Shown: positions 1 through 8,133 of the stretch, in pieces
Numbering within the stretch: position 1 is the stretch's first letter
Layout: the number at the start of each line of letters is the position of its first letter
From: Pseudomonas psychrophila HA-4
Lineage (GTDB): Bacteria > Pseudomonadota > Gammaproteobacteria > Pseudomonadales > Pseudomonadaceae
Assembly: GCF_000282975.1 (NCBI RefSeq)
Contig: NZ_ALJC01000079.1
Location: 40,429-104,428, forward strand
Direction: 5' to 3'
Length of the DNA: 64,000 nucleotides
Position numbers and translations under genes: made by a program
The notes under the pieces: generated by a model
The model's input: only the letters and a program-made list of their open reading frames with translations
The model's database searches: none
What the model was told of the DNA's origin: nothing

Positions 1-700
1 GCGGGCGGTCCAGTTCGTAAGCCATGGTCATGGCATCGAGCATGCTCCAAAGAATGTCCAGTTTGAACTGGAGGATTTCGAGCATGCGTTGCTGGCCTGC
101 GTAGGTGGTGTAGTGCTGCAAGGTGATCGCCAACCCGTGCTCCACATCACGGCGGGCCTGGCCCAGACGGGTGCGGAAGTATTCATAACCGGCCGGGTCG
201 ATCCACGGGTAATGCTGTGGCCAGCTGTCGAGGCGCGACTGGTGGATTTGCGGCGCGAACATCTCGGTCAATGAGCTGCTGGCGGCTTCTTCCCAACTGG
301 CGCGACGGGCGAAGTTGACGTAGGCGTCGACCGCAAAGCGCACGCCAGGCAGGACCAGTTCTTGGGAGCGCAGTTGGTCCGGGTCCAGGCCGACTGCTTG
401 GCCCAGACGCAGCCAGGCTTCGATACCACCGTCTTCACCGGGGGCGCCGTCGTGGTCGAGCAAGCGCTGGATCCACTCGCGTCGAACTTCACGGTCTGGG
501 CAATTGGCCAGAATGGCGGCGTCTTTGAGTGGGATGTTCACCTGATAATAGAAGCGGTTCGCGACCCAGCCCTGAATCTGCTCGCGGGTCGCACGGCCTT
601 CATACATCGCCACCTGATACGGGTGATAGATGTGGTAATACGCGCCTTTGGCCCGCAGCGTGGCTTCGAACTCGGCGGTGGAGAGAGGGGCTTGGGTCAT
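1..700 (-). CDS. pqqC: PqqC, pyrroloquinoline-quinone synthase (3' end outside window)
   Basis: PqqC carries out the last step of PQQ synthesis, the cofactor-free oxidation and ring closure of AHQQ. The frame opens with ATG at 698-700 after a strong GGAGG site. The first residues read [20 protein letters not shown] and continue through [15 protein letters not shown] and a [13 protein letters not shown] segment, all typical of PqqC. About 233 codons are visible; the family is near 250 residues, so only a short C-terminal piece is missing beyond base 1. It follows pqqB on the same strand, but a REPIN of about 90 bp occupies the gap between them. pqqD and pqqE would be expected past the window edge. 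Confidence 0.95.
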   Translation of the reverse strand, partial: MTQAPLSTAEFEATLRAKGAYYHIYHPYQVAMYEGRATREQIQGWVANRFYYQVNIPLKDAAILANCPDREVRREWIQRLLDHDGAPGEDGGIEAWLRLGQAVGLDPDQLRSQELVLPGVRFAVDAYVNFARRASWEEAASSSLTEMFAPQIHQSRLDSWPQHYPWIDPAGYEYFRTRLGQARRDVEHGLAITLQHYTTYAGQQRMLEILQFKLDILWSMLDAMTMAYELDRP

Positions 701-725
701 GGTGCCTCCAGAAGAGTACGTTTTT

Positions 726-817
726 GTAGTCGCTGCCGCAGGCTGCGATAAGGGGCGTAGCCCCTTCGTAACAGCAGGGCCGCTGCGCAGCCCTTCGCAG
801 CCTGCGGCAGCGACTAC
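726..817. repeat. REPIN, GTAGTCGCTGCCG family, between pqqB and pqqC
   Basis: Two REP sequences face each other. The left one begins GTAGTCGCTGCCGCAGGCTG at 726 and the right one is its inverted copy ending CGACTAC at 817. The middle has smaller GC-rich hairpins around AAGGGGC/GCCCCTT. The same REP core, with GCCGAAGG in place of GCCGCAGG, flanks the RAYT transposase gene near 45.2 kb. It fills nearly all of the pqqB-pqqC gap, so it is probably transcribed as a stem-loop within the pqq mRNA. Confidence 0.9.
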
Positions 818-830
818 AGAGTCTTGTGGG

Positions 831-1742
831 TTACAACTCGATGCTCATGCCATCAAAGGCCACTTCAACACCCCGGCGAGCCAGTTCGGCGCGCTCGGCG
901 GAGTCTTCATCGAGGATCGGGTTGGTGTTGTTTATGTGGATCAGCACTTTGCGCTGTTCGGGCAATTGCTCTAGCACTTCGAGCATGCCGCCGGGGCCGT
1001 TTTGCGCCAGATGGCCCATTTCACGCCCAGTGCGGGTGCCAACGCCACGGCGCTGCATTTCGTCGTCGTCCCACATCGTGCCGTCCACCAGCAGGCAATC
1101 GCTGCCTGCCATGATCTCGAGTAACGGCGCGTCGACCTTGCCCAGGCCTGGGGCGTAGAACAGTTTGCCGCCGGTGCGCAGGTCTTCGACGATCAGGCCA
1201 ATGTTGTCGCCTGGGTGCGGGTCGAAGCGATGCGGGGAGTAGGGCGGGGCAGCGCTGCGCAAGGGCAGCGGGCTGAAGCGCAGGTTAGGGCAGGCCGCAA
1301 TCGTGAACGAGCCTTCAAGTTCGATGCGGTGCCAGTTCAGGCCGCCGTTCCAGTGCTTGAGCATGTTGAACAGCGGGAAGCCGGTGCTCAGGTCTTCGTG
1401 GACCATGTCGGTGCACCACACATCGTGCGGGCAGCCTTCGCGCAGGCTCAGCAGGCCAGTGGTGTGGTCGATCTGGCTGTCCATCAAGATGATGGCGCTG
1501 ATCCCGGTGTCACGCAGGGCGCGGCCTGGTTGCATCGGGGCAAAGCTTTGGAGCTGTGCACGAATGTCGGGCGAGGTGTTGCACAGCACCCAGTTCACGC
1601 CATCGTCAGAGATCGCAATCGAGGATTGGGTGCGTGCCTTGGCGTTCAGACTGCCATCACGAAAACCCGCGCAGTTGACGCAGTTACAGTTCCACTGTGG
1701 GAAACCACCGCCAGCGGCGGAACCTAAAATCTGGACAAACAT
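831..1742 (-). CDS. pqqB: PqqB, metallo-hydrolase-fold PQQ biosynthesis protein
   Basis: A 303-residue protein starting [19 protein letters not shown], the conserved PqqB opening, with the NCNCVNC cysteine cluster directly after it. PqqB has the metallo-beta-lactamase fold and is proposed to hydroxylate the tyrosine of the excised Glu-Tyr dipeptide derived from PqqA. Length and start match the family. It lies 97 nt downstream of pqqA on the same strand, with an intrinsic terminator in the gap, so pqqBC probably receives only read-through from the pqqA transcript or has its own weak promoter. Confidence 0.96.
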   Translation of the reverse strand: MFVQILGSAAGGGFPQWNCNCVNCAGFRDGSLNAKARTQSSIAISDDGVNWVLCNTSPDIRAQLQSFAPMQPGRALRDTGISAIILMDSQIDHTTGLLSLREGCPHDVWCTDMVHEDLSTGFPLFNMLKHWNGGLNWHRIELEGSFTIAACPNLRFSPLPLRSAAPPYSPHRFDPHPGDNIGLIVEDLRTGGKLFYAPGLGKVDAPLLEIMAGSDCLLVDGTMWDDDEMQRRGVGTRTGREMGHLAQNGPGGMLEVLEQLPEQRKVLIHINNTNPILDEDSAERAELARRGVEVAFDGMSIEL

Positions 1743-1767
1743 GGCGTGTTCTCTTGTAAATCTTCAA

Positions 1768-1796
1768 ATAAAAACGCCCCGGCGAGCCGAGGCGTT
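1768..1796 (-). terminator. Intrinsic terminator/attenuator between pqqA and pqqB
   Basis: Read on the minus strand, AACGCC (1796-1791) pairs with GGCGTT (1778-1773), with three further G-C pairs inside and a 4-nt loop. A T-rich tract (TTTTT, then A, then TTT) follows immediately at 1774-1766. It lies after the pqqA stop (1840) and before the pqqB start (1742). It would give abundant short pqqA transcripts and less of the enzyme genes. Confidence 0.8.
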
Positions 1797-1839
1797 GGGT
1801 TGCGCTGCTCAACTCTTGTTCACCAAGAGCCGGGGCAGA

Positions 1840-1914
1840 TCAACGGCTTGCGAAGTACATGGTCACTTCAAAGCCAATACGCAGGTCGGTGTAAGCAGGT
1901 TTAGTCCACGACAT
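1840..1914 (-). CDS. pqqA: PqqA, peptide precursor of PQQ (24 aa)
   Basis: A 24-codon gene too short for most gene finders. It encodes [20 protein letters not shown] followed by FASR. Glu16 and Tyr20 in the EVTMY motif are the two residues crosslinked by PqqE and released to become the PQQ skeleton. The start has a strong AAGGAG site 7 nt upstream. It sits in the usual place between pqqF and pqqB, with a terminator directly after it. The 151-nt upstream gap contains a small CAACTC/GAGTTG hairpin (1961-1978). Confidence 0.97.
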
Positions 1915-2065
1915 AGGGTGTCTCCTTCAGCGGGTGGGTGGGGGTATCTCTTGATTAGTCCAACTCCCGAAAGAGTTGTTCCGATGCTTAGGGCGCTATG
2001 TTACTAAAATTGTCTGCTGATGAACGCTCAATGTAGGAGAAAGCTCATTACGAGGCTGGTAAAAA

Positions 2066-4510
2066 TCAGCTTTCCCTGAGAAAAAACGTTTCAGTTTCTG
2101 GCTGGGTGGCGACACATAGCCAAGCGCAGTTTGGCTGAGCAATGTGCTGGGCCGCTTTGAGTGTAGTCCGTTGATCCAGCCTCATAAGCGCGCCGTAGAG
2201 GCCTTTCAAGTAGTCCGACGGGTGGCCACCTAATTTAGCGTGCCACAACAGTTCGCTGGCCTGTGACCCGCTTAGGGTCTCGGGTGAGAATTGCTGTGCC
2301 AAGGCGGCACGGGCCTGAATGAAGGATGTTTCATCCAGCGCGTTAATTTGAGTAGGCAAATCGGCGAGGAAGGTTCGGATGTGCTCGAAGATTTCGGCAC
2401 ATGAGGCGTGAGGCGATTGCACGCCTAACAGCAGGCCGACTTGCCCGTTGAGTTGGCGCAGACCACTGAACACCGCGTAACCCAGTTGCTGTTCAACACG
2501 CAGTTGTTGGTAGAAAGGTGTGTGCGTGAGGTGGGCGAGCAGGCGCCAGGCTGCATCGGCCTCCAGATCGCCTATGGGGGCCGGACAAAACACCAACAAA
2601 GCGTGTTCGCTGGAGTCGCACGCTTCGGTGATCCAGCGTCGTTGGGCTGGGTGTTCGAGCGTCGGCAAGCTCGCATCCGGGGTGCCGGGGGCTTTGCTCA
2701 ATGCAGCGCTAATCAAAGGCTGTGTAGCCGCGGGCAGACCGACGGCCAAGCCGTCCCAACGTGCCGAGGCCCAACATTGCGCCACGTCGCTGATGACCGA
2801 GTCGGTGGCCTGCAGGCTGGCATCGGGTAGCCGTTTAAGCAATTGGCGGATTGGCATTAACGGCGTTGCAGGCGGCGGGCTGAGCGTGTCAACCGTGGGC
2901 GCACTCAGCGCTCGCAGCGCGTGTTCCAGAATGGCGGGCAGCGGCATATGAAAGCCGTGGAGTTTCAACAGCCAGTCATTGCCCCCAGCACTGAACGACA
3001 GTTCAACCCCGGCTTGGCGGGCATCGTGTTGCAGAGGGCGTAAACGCGCCTCCAACGCTGACAATAGAGTGTTCGTCGGGGTGGCCGCTAAACGCCAGCG
3101 CAGGTAAACCGTGGCCTCGCCGTCGAGCGTGGGCAGTTCTGCGCTAAAACTCATGGCCGACGATCCGTCGCGACGGCTGCGCAGGCGGTCTTGCGCAAAG
3201 GTTCGTAGGCCGCGGTGAGCGCTGGTCTGGCCGCGAATCAGTCCGGCATTGGCGGGCTCTTTTGGCGTAGCCAGAAACGGGTTGGGTGCAGGCAGTTGCC
3301 ACGCGTGGCGGGCTGACGGCTGCGTGGCAGGCAGCATACGTTGCAATAGCACCTTGAGCGCGTCTACGGCTTTCTCTGACAAGTCGGGTGCGCGTTGCTC
3401 AGCGTCACGGCGGGCCAGTTGCAGTGCGCTGCCGACCTCTTGCTGACGCTGTTGCAGTAACTGGTATTCACGGCGCTGGGCAGGCCAGTCTTGTTGAGCG
3501 CTGAAAAACGCCAGCCAGTCGTAAACAGTGTCGAAGATCTGCGCCGCGTGGTGGGCGATGTTATGCGGTGCGCTGAATTCGAAGTGCAGCAGGGCCTGGT
3601 CGTTGAACTGATACAGCACCTCAGCCTTAAGCCTGCTGCACAGTTGTTGCTCGCGCAGTTGTGCGATGAGTCCGCCGGGCTTGTCGGCATTGATCCAATG
3701 ACACAGGAAGTCCAGGGCCGCGTCTGACGCCTCTGGCAATTGCTCGAAGGGGAACACCAGGTTCAGGCATTGCCCGGTGAGCAGTTGGTACGCCTTTTCA
3801 TTGCTTGGCATCAGCGCGGGTGGGCGAGCTTGGGCGCACGTCAGGTTTGTCGTCCATTGATCGGTGTGACGCTCGGCGAGTGCGCGAAGCGTGTCTTCGG
3901 GCATGGGCCCGACGAGGCTCAGGCTCATGTTCGACGCGTGATAGAACTGCTGGTAGAAGTCCCGTAGCGCTTGCTGAAAGGCTGGGCGCGGGATCGGCAA
4001 GCTGTAGCGATTGCCCGCATGGAAAGCCCTGAGCGGGTGTGTCGGGTTCAGTGGCTGGAGCAGACTCAGTTGGCGCTGTGCCGAAGGCTCGCGGGCCCAC
4101 GCAATAAACTCTGCGTGCAGCACTTCGCGTTCGCGCAATTGGTCGTCTAGATTCATACGCGGGTGGGCGAGCATGTCGCACAGCCGCTCCACGCCACCTT
4201 CAAAGGCGGCGGGCGGCAGTTCAAAAAAGAAGTCGGTGTGGCGTTCACTGGTACGGGCGTTTATTTGGCCGCCGTGACGTTGCACGTAGGCCATCACGTT
4301 ATCGTCAGCCGCAAAGCGTTCAGTGCCGAGAAACAGCAGGTGTTCCACAAAATGTGCCAGGCCGGGCCAGGCCGCCGGAACATCATGGCTGCCCGCGTGA
4401 ACCCGTAAAAAAGCCGCGCAGCGCTTGAGGCGCGGCTCATGGCGCAGTGAAAGGGTAAGACCGCTATCGAGGGTCAAACGTTGGGCGAGAGGGTGATTCA
4501 GCGCAGGCAT
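2066..4510 (-). CDS. pqqF: PqqF, M16 (insulinase-type) zinc peptidase
   Basis: About 814 residues from the ATG at 4508-4510, which has GGAA 6 nt upstream. A GTG nine codons further upstream (4537) is the other in-frame option. The inverted zinc motif HXXEH is present as HFVEH (around residue 55), inside a typical M16 N-terminal domain. The C-terminal half has the usual M16 inactive-domain features, such as EQQLGYAVFSGLR. PqqF, with a partner where present, trims PqqA and the crosslinked product. It lies upstream of pqqA on the same strand, as in other pseudomonads with a pqqFABCDE order. Confidence 0.92.
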   Translation of the reverse strand: MPALNHPLAQRLTLDSGLTLSLRHEPRLKRCAAFLRVHAGSHDVPAAWPGLAHFVEHLLFLGTERFAADDNVMAYVQRHGGQINARTSERHTDFFFELPPAAFEGGVERLCDMLAHPRMNLDDQLREREVLHAEFIAWAREPSAQRQLSLLQPLNPTHPLRAFHAGNRYSLPIPRPAFQQALRDFYQQFYHASNMSLSLVGPMPEDTLRALAERHTDQWTTNLTCAQARPPALMPSNEKAYQLLTGQCLNLVFPFEQLPEASDAALDFLCHWINADKPGGLIAQLREQQLCSRLKAEVLYQFNDQALLHFEFSAPHNIAHHAAQIFDTVYDWLAFFSAQQDWPAQRREYQLLQQRQQEVGSALQLARRDAEQRAPDLSEKAVDALKVLLQRMLPATQPSARHAWQLPAPNPFLATPKEPANAGLIRGQTSAHRGLRTFAQDRLRSRRDGSSAMSFSAELPTLDGEATVYLRWRLAATPTNTLLSALEARLRPLQHDARQAGVELSFSAGGNDWLLKLHGFHMPLPAILEHALRALSAPTVDTLSPPPATPLMPIRQLLKRLPDASLQATDSVISDVAQCWASARWDGLAVGLPAATQPLISAALSKAPGTPDASLPTLEHPAQRRWITEACDSSEHALLVFCPAPIGDLEADAAWRLLAHLTHTPFYQQLRVEQQLGYAVFSGLRQLNGQVGLLLGVQSPHASCAEIFEHIRTFLADLPTQINALDETSFIQARAALAQQFSPETLSGSQASELLWHAKLGGHPSDYLKGLYGALMRLDQRTTLKAAQHIAQPNCAWLCVATQPETETFFLRES

Positions 4511-4558
4511 GGGCATTTCCGGAACAGAGATGCCCACATGCTAGCGGATTACGGGCAA

Positions 4559-5353
4559 TTAGCGCTTGGTCAGTGCGTTGTAAAGCTCCGGACGGCGGTC
4601 TGCGAGGTAGACGTTTCCGGCTTTGGCATCCTGCAACTGTTGGCGGTCGAGGGTGGCGCTGATTAGGGCTTCTTCCTGTTTGGCCAATGCGACTTGCAGG
4701 CCGTTGGGCGCGGCGATGCTGCTTTGGCCACAGTACTGGATGCTGCCTTCATGCCCACAATAGTTGGCGTAGGCCACATAGCACTGGTTTTCGAAAGCCC
4801 GGCAACGCACGGTGACATCGGCGATAAAGTCGTAGGGCGTCATATTGGCGGTCGGTACGACGATCAGCTCAGCCCCGGCCAACGCTAAGCGGCGGGTGTT
4901 TTCTGGGAACTCAAGGTCGTAGCAAATCAATATCCCGAGTTTCCAGCCATTGAGTTCGAACACCGGGAACGCGTCAGGTCCGGCGCTGAACATGCCGCGA
5001 TCCAATTCGCCAAACAGATGGGTTTTGCGGTAGTTGCACAGGCTTTTTCCGTGGCTGTCGATGACCTGCACGCTGTTGTAAATATGCCCGCCAGCATCGC
5101 GTTCGGGGTAGCCATAGGCAATCGCCATGCCGGTGGCTTTCGCCAGCTCGGCGATTTGCTGTGCGGCAGCGCCATCGCGGGTCTGGGCCAGCTCGGCCAC
5201 GGCCTGGGCACCAATGTTGTAGCCAGTCAGAAACATCTCGGGCAGCACCAGCAAATCAACGTTTTGGGACTGCGAGGCGATGGTTTTTAAGCGTTGCAGA
5301 TTGCCTGCTACGTCCAGCGGCAAAGGGTGGCATTGGTAAAGGGCGACGCGCAT
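4559..5353 (-). CDS. davA: DavA, 5-aminovaleramidase (carbon-nitrogen hydrolase)
   Basis: A 264-residue nitrilase-superfamily amidase. The catalytic triad is readable: Glu39 in LVLPEMFLTG, Lys110 in NYRKTHLFGE and Cys144 in LICYDLEFPE. Its place next to davB identifies it as the 5-aminopentanamide (delta-aminovaleramide) amidase that releases ammonia and 5-aminovalerate in the lysine monooxygenase pathway. The start follows AGGAGA. Other C-N hydrolases have the same triad, so the substrate call rests mainly on the davB neighbour and on length. A REPIN separates it from davB (107-nt gap). Confidence 0.88.
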   Translation of the reverse strand: MRVALYQCHPLPLDVAGNLQRLKTIASQSQNVDLLVLPEMFLTGYNIGAQAVAELAQTRDGAAAQQIAELAKATGMAIAYGYPERDAGGHIYNSVQVIDSHGKSLCNYRKTHLFGELDRGMFSAGPDAFPVFELNGWKLGILICYDLEFPENTRRLALAGAELIVVPTANMTPYDFIADVTVRCRAFENQCYVAYANYCGHEGSIQYCGQSSIAAPNGLQVALAKQEEALISATLDRQQLQDAKAGNVYLADRRPELYNALTKR

Positions 5354-5380
5354 GGAGCTCTCCTGTTGTGCACCATCCTC

Positions 5381-5442
5381 GTAGGAGCGAGCGTGCTCGC
5401 GATCTTTTGATCGTTTTAAAGGTCGCGAGCAAGCGCTTATAC
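5381..5442. repeat. REPIN, GTAGGAGCGAGC family, between davB and davA
   Basis: An inverted repeat. The left arm starts GTAGGAGCGAGCGTGCTCGC at 5381 and the right arm ends near 5442 as the inverse of GTATAAGCGCTTGCTCGCGA. The spacer contains GATCTTTTGATC. A matching single arm lies at 7901-7946. It lies in the gap of the davB-davA gene pair and could form a stem in their mRNA. Confidence 0.75.
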
Positions 5443-5459
5443 GGGTCTATGACGTGGGG

Positions 5460-7142
5460 TCAATCTGGCAACGCGATCGGCCCGATCTCGTTGAATACAT
5501 CGCCGGGGCCGGGGTTTTCGGCGTGGGTGCTGCCGCCGAAGTGGGTCATGATGCCCCACACCGCATTCAATGACGTTTGCACCGCGCCTTCGACCCAAGC
5601 TGGGGTCCACGATACATCATCGCCGGCAATGAAAATGCCGCGCTGCTCGCCGGGTATGTCTTGCTGCATGAAATGCGCGTACATGCGCTGGTTATAGCGA
5701 TAGTGGCCCGGCAAAGCGCCTTTGAAGGCACCCAAGAAGTGCGGGTCAGCTTCCCACGACACGGTGATCGGATCGCCGATGATACGGCTGGCGATATCGA
5801 CCTTTGGGTAGATCTTTTTCAGCGAGTCCAGCGCCAGTTTCACGCGCTTTTCCACCGGGTGCGGGAGCATTTTCAGCGCATCGCTCATCCACGAGTACGA
5901 CAGGCAAATCACCCCCGGTTTGTCGTCGCCGTTATCGAACAGGTACGTGCCACGGGTCAGGCGGTCGGTGAGGGTCATGCTCATCAGGTCGCGGCCGGTT
6001 TCGGGGTCTTTGTCTTTCCAAAACGGGCGATCGACCATGACGAAGGTTTTCGAGGACTGCATGTACCGCGTGCGGTCCAGCGCCATCCACAGTTTTTGTG
6101 AGAAGAGTGACTCTTCGCATTCGATTTGCGTGGTCAGCAGCCAGCTTTGGCAGGTGACCAAAACCGCCTCGTGAATGCGGGTCACGCCGAGGTTATCGGT
6201 GACCGAAAAGAGCCCGTCTGCTGAGCGCGAAATGGCTTTGACCCCGGTGCGCGGTGCGCCACGGTGCAGCGAGCGCAGGCTGGTGCCCTCGGGCCAATGG
6301 GCGCAGCGCTCAGGTGCGTGACGCCAGATGCCCAGCGGCACTTGCTCAACGCCGCCGACCACCAGGTGCTGGTGGTCGTCGCAGTTGGTCATCACCACAC
6401 GGAAAATTTCGAGCATGGAGTTCGGGAAGTCCGAGTCCCAGCCGCCCGTACCAAACCCGACCTGACCAAACACTTCGCGGTGCTGAAAAGACAGTTTGGC
6501 AAAGGCTTTAGACGTGGCGACAAAGTCGTAGAAGGTGCGGTCATCCCACAGCGGAATCAGTGTATTCCATAGCTCTTTAAGGCGCGGGACGTCACGGTCC
6601 CGGATAGCTTGCTGAATATCGCCAAAGCGCGAACCTTCTTCCAGCGCGTCGGCCCAAGCGTCGGCAACTTCCTGGAACAGTTCAGGCAAATCTGCCAGCT
6701 TTTGTGCGTAGAAGGTCTGGCCTTCAAGGTCGATCACTGTGCTGCCAGACGCGGGGGTCAGCGGGTTGGGAAACGGTTTGGTTTCGAGTCCCAGCTTATC
6801 GACGTAATGGTAAAACGCCGTTGAAGACACCGGAAAACGCATGCCGCCCAACTCGGCAATCACCCCTTCGCTGCCCTCAAACGCTTGCGAGCGCAGGCGT
6901 CCGCCCATCTTTGACGCTTCATACACCACCGGCTTGAGGCCCAGCTTCATCAACTCGTAGGCGGCCACCATGCCCGCCATCCCGGCGCCAACAATCGCCA
7001 CTTCTGCCCCCAGCTTGTCTGCCGGAATACTGCCCAGGCCTGCGGGGTGTTCGATCCAGTCATCAAACGCAAACGGAAAATCGGGGCCGAAAATAGTGAT
7101 CGGTTTTTTGCCGTCGACAGGGTGGCGATTATTCTTGTTCAT
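5460..7142 (-). CDS. davB: DavB, L-lysine 2-monooxygenase (flavin monoamine oxidase family)
   Basis: A 560-residue FAD enzyme. The dinucleotide-binding loop GAGMAG is at residues 52-57 within EVAIVGAGMAGMVAAYE, followed by the GGR-type motif GGRLRS and LGGMRFP. This is the family that includes tryptophan 2-monooxygenase and lysine 2-monooxygenase. The 560-residue length and the following amidase gene point to the lysine enzyme, which decarboxylates lysine oxidatively to 5-aminovaleramide. No signal peptide is present, so it is cytosolic. An Lrp/AsnC regulator gene lies 171 nt upstream on the same strand and may respond to lysine. A tryptophan- or other amino-acid-specific enzyme is the alternative. 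Confidence 0.85.
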   Translation of the reverse strand: MNKNNRHPVDGKKPITIFGPDFPFAFDDWIEHPAGLGSIPADKLGAEVAIVGAGMAGMVAAYELMKLGLKPVVYEASKMGGRLRSQAFEGSEGVIAELGGMRFPVSSTAFYHYVDKLGLETKPFPNPLTPASGSTVIDLEGQTFYAQKLADLPELFQEVADAWADALEEGSRFGDIQQAIRDRDVPRLKELWNTLIPLWDDRTFYDFVATSKAFAKLSFQHREVFGQVGFGTGGWDSDFPNSMLEIFRVVMTNCDDHQHLVVGGVEQVPLGIWRHAPERCAHWPEGTSLRSLHRGAPRTGVKAISRSADGLFSVTDNLGVTRIHEAVLVTCQSWLLTTQIECEESLFSQKLWMALDRTRYMQSSKTFVMVDRPFWKDKDPETGRDLMSMTLTDRLTRGTYLFDNGDDKPGVICLSYSWMSDALKMLPHPVEKRVKLALDSLKKIYPKVDIASRIIGDPITVSWEADPHFLGAFKGALPGHYRYNQRMYAHFMQQDIPGEQRGIFIAGDDVSWTPAWVEGAVQTSLNAVWGIMTHFGGSTHAENPGPGDVFNEIGPIALPD

Positions 7143-7313
7143 GGCTGACCTTACTGGGCGACTCGCGTTACACGTGAGTATAGGAAAAGACAGCCGCCAG
7201 TTTAGAGCGCGTGGAACACGTAATTAAGACGCAAAATGTCGTCGTTATGACCTTGTTTTAGTCGATGTGACGAAGTGGATAGTCAATTTGACGTGGTGGA
7301 GTGGCGTTATGGC

Positions 7314-7766
7314 TTAACCACGATCCACTTTGCTGCTGAGGATGATCGACGTGGTGGTCTTCTCAACCCCCTCGACACTGCCGATCTGATCGAGTAATTG
7401 ATCCAGTTGCTCAGGCGATTCACTGCGCAGCCAGGCCACGTAATCGAACTCACCGCTGACCGCGCACAACTGCTGTACTTGCGCCATATTGCTCAAGCGT
7501 CGAACCACCTCCTTACCGGAGCGTGGCTGCACGGTAATCCCGACATACGCCTGCAAACCGCCATCAATCAGGCGCTGACTCAGACGCACGCCATAACCGG
7601 TAATGACCTGGGTTTTTTCCAGCCGCGCCAGGCGCGACGTCACCGTGGTCCGGGCAATGCCCAATTCACGTGCCAGCATGGCCACACTTGCGCGGGCATT
7701 AAGCTGCAAGGCCGCGATTAATTGGCGGTCGATTTCATCCAGTGCAGGCGTGCGGGTATCGGGCAA
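7314..7766 (-). CDS. Lrp/AsnC family transcriptional regulator
   Basis: A 150-residue protein with an N-terminal winged helix-turn-helix (IDRQLIAAL, ARELGIARTTVTSRLARLE) and a C-terminal RAM ligand-binding domain (YVGITVQPRSGKEVVRRL, VSGEFDYVAWLR). The frame opens with TTG (7764-7766) behind GGGAG; no better ATG is seen. It is encoded directly upstream of davB in the same direction, so control of lysine catabolism is a reasonable inference, but the sequence does not prove the target. Confidence 0.85.
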   Translation of the reverse strand: MPDTRTPALDEIDRQLIAALQLNARASVAMLARELGIARTTVTSRLARLEKTQVITGYGVRLSQRLIDGGLQAYVGITVQPRSGKEVVRRLSNMAQVQQLCAVSGEFDYVAWLRSESPEQLDQLLDQIGSVEGVEKTTTSIILSSKVDRG

Positions 7767-7900
7767 GAGAGGCTCCCAAGGTGTGAGCGTGACGGGCGGT
7801 TATCGTACAGGGCTGAGCGGGCATTAACAGAGACATAGCATCAGGCGCTCCCTTTTAAAATCCGCGGTCATGGGGTAGGTATGGATAACTGTTCGATATT

Positions 7901-7946
7901 TTTAAACGATCAAAAGATCGCGAGGCACGTTCGTTTGTATAGGAGC
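7901..7946. repeat. Single REP arm, GTAGGAGC family
   Basis: Read on the minus strand this is a REP-like arm (CTGCTCCTATACAAACGAAC...) ending CGCGATCTTTTGATCGTTTAAA. The last part matches the spacer of the REPIN at 5381-5442 almost base for base. It lies in the gap between the Lrp-type gene and the tRNA. No inverted partner is visible nearby, so it may be a decayed REPIN. Confidence 0.6.
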
Positions 7947-7973
7947 AGAGTTGGTTTCAAACGCCAGAAACAC

Positions 7974-7997
7974 AAAAGCCGCGCAATGCGCGGCTTT
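7974..7997 (-). terminator. Intrinsic terminator of the tRNA-Ile2 gene
   Basis: A perfect stem AAAGCCGCGC / GCGCGGCTTT (7975-7984 with 7988-7997) with a 3-nt loop. On the minus strand it is followed by TTTTG and more T residues. It starts 6 nt past the CCA end of the tRNA. Confidence 0.85.
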
Positions 7998-8002
7998 GAG
8001 TT

Positions 8003-8079
<77 letters not shown>

Positions 8080-8093
8080 TCAGTAGGCCGCGG

Positions 8094-8122
8094 ATTATAA
8101 CGATGGTTTCGCGCGAGTGCTA
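8094..8122 (-). promoter_or_regulatory. Probable promoter of tRNA-Ile2
   Basis: On the minus strand a perfect TATAAT lies at 8099-8094, 15 nt before the tRNA 5' end, with a weak -35 (TAGCAC, 8122-8117) 17 nt upstream. The GC-rich stretch CCGCGG between -10 and the start would fit a stringent-type discriminator. Confidence 0.5.
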
Positions 8123-8133
8123 TCCGAAAAATC

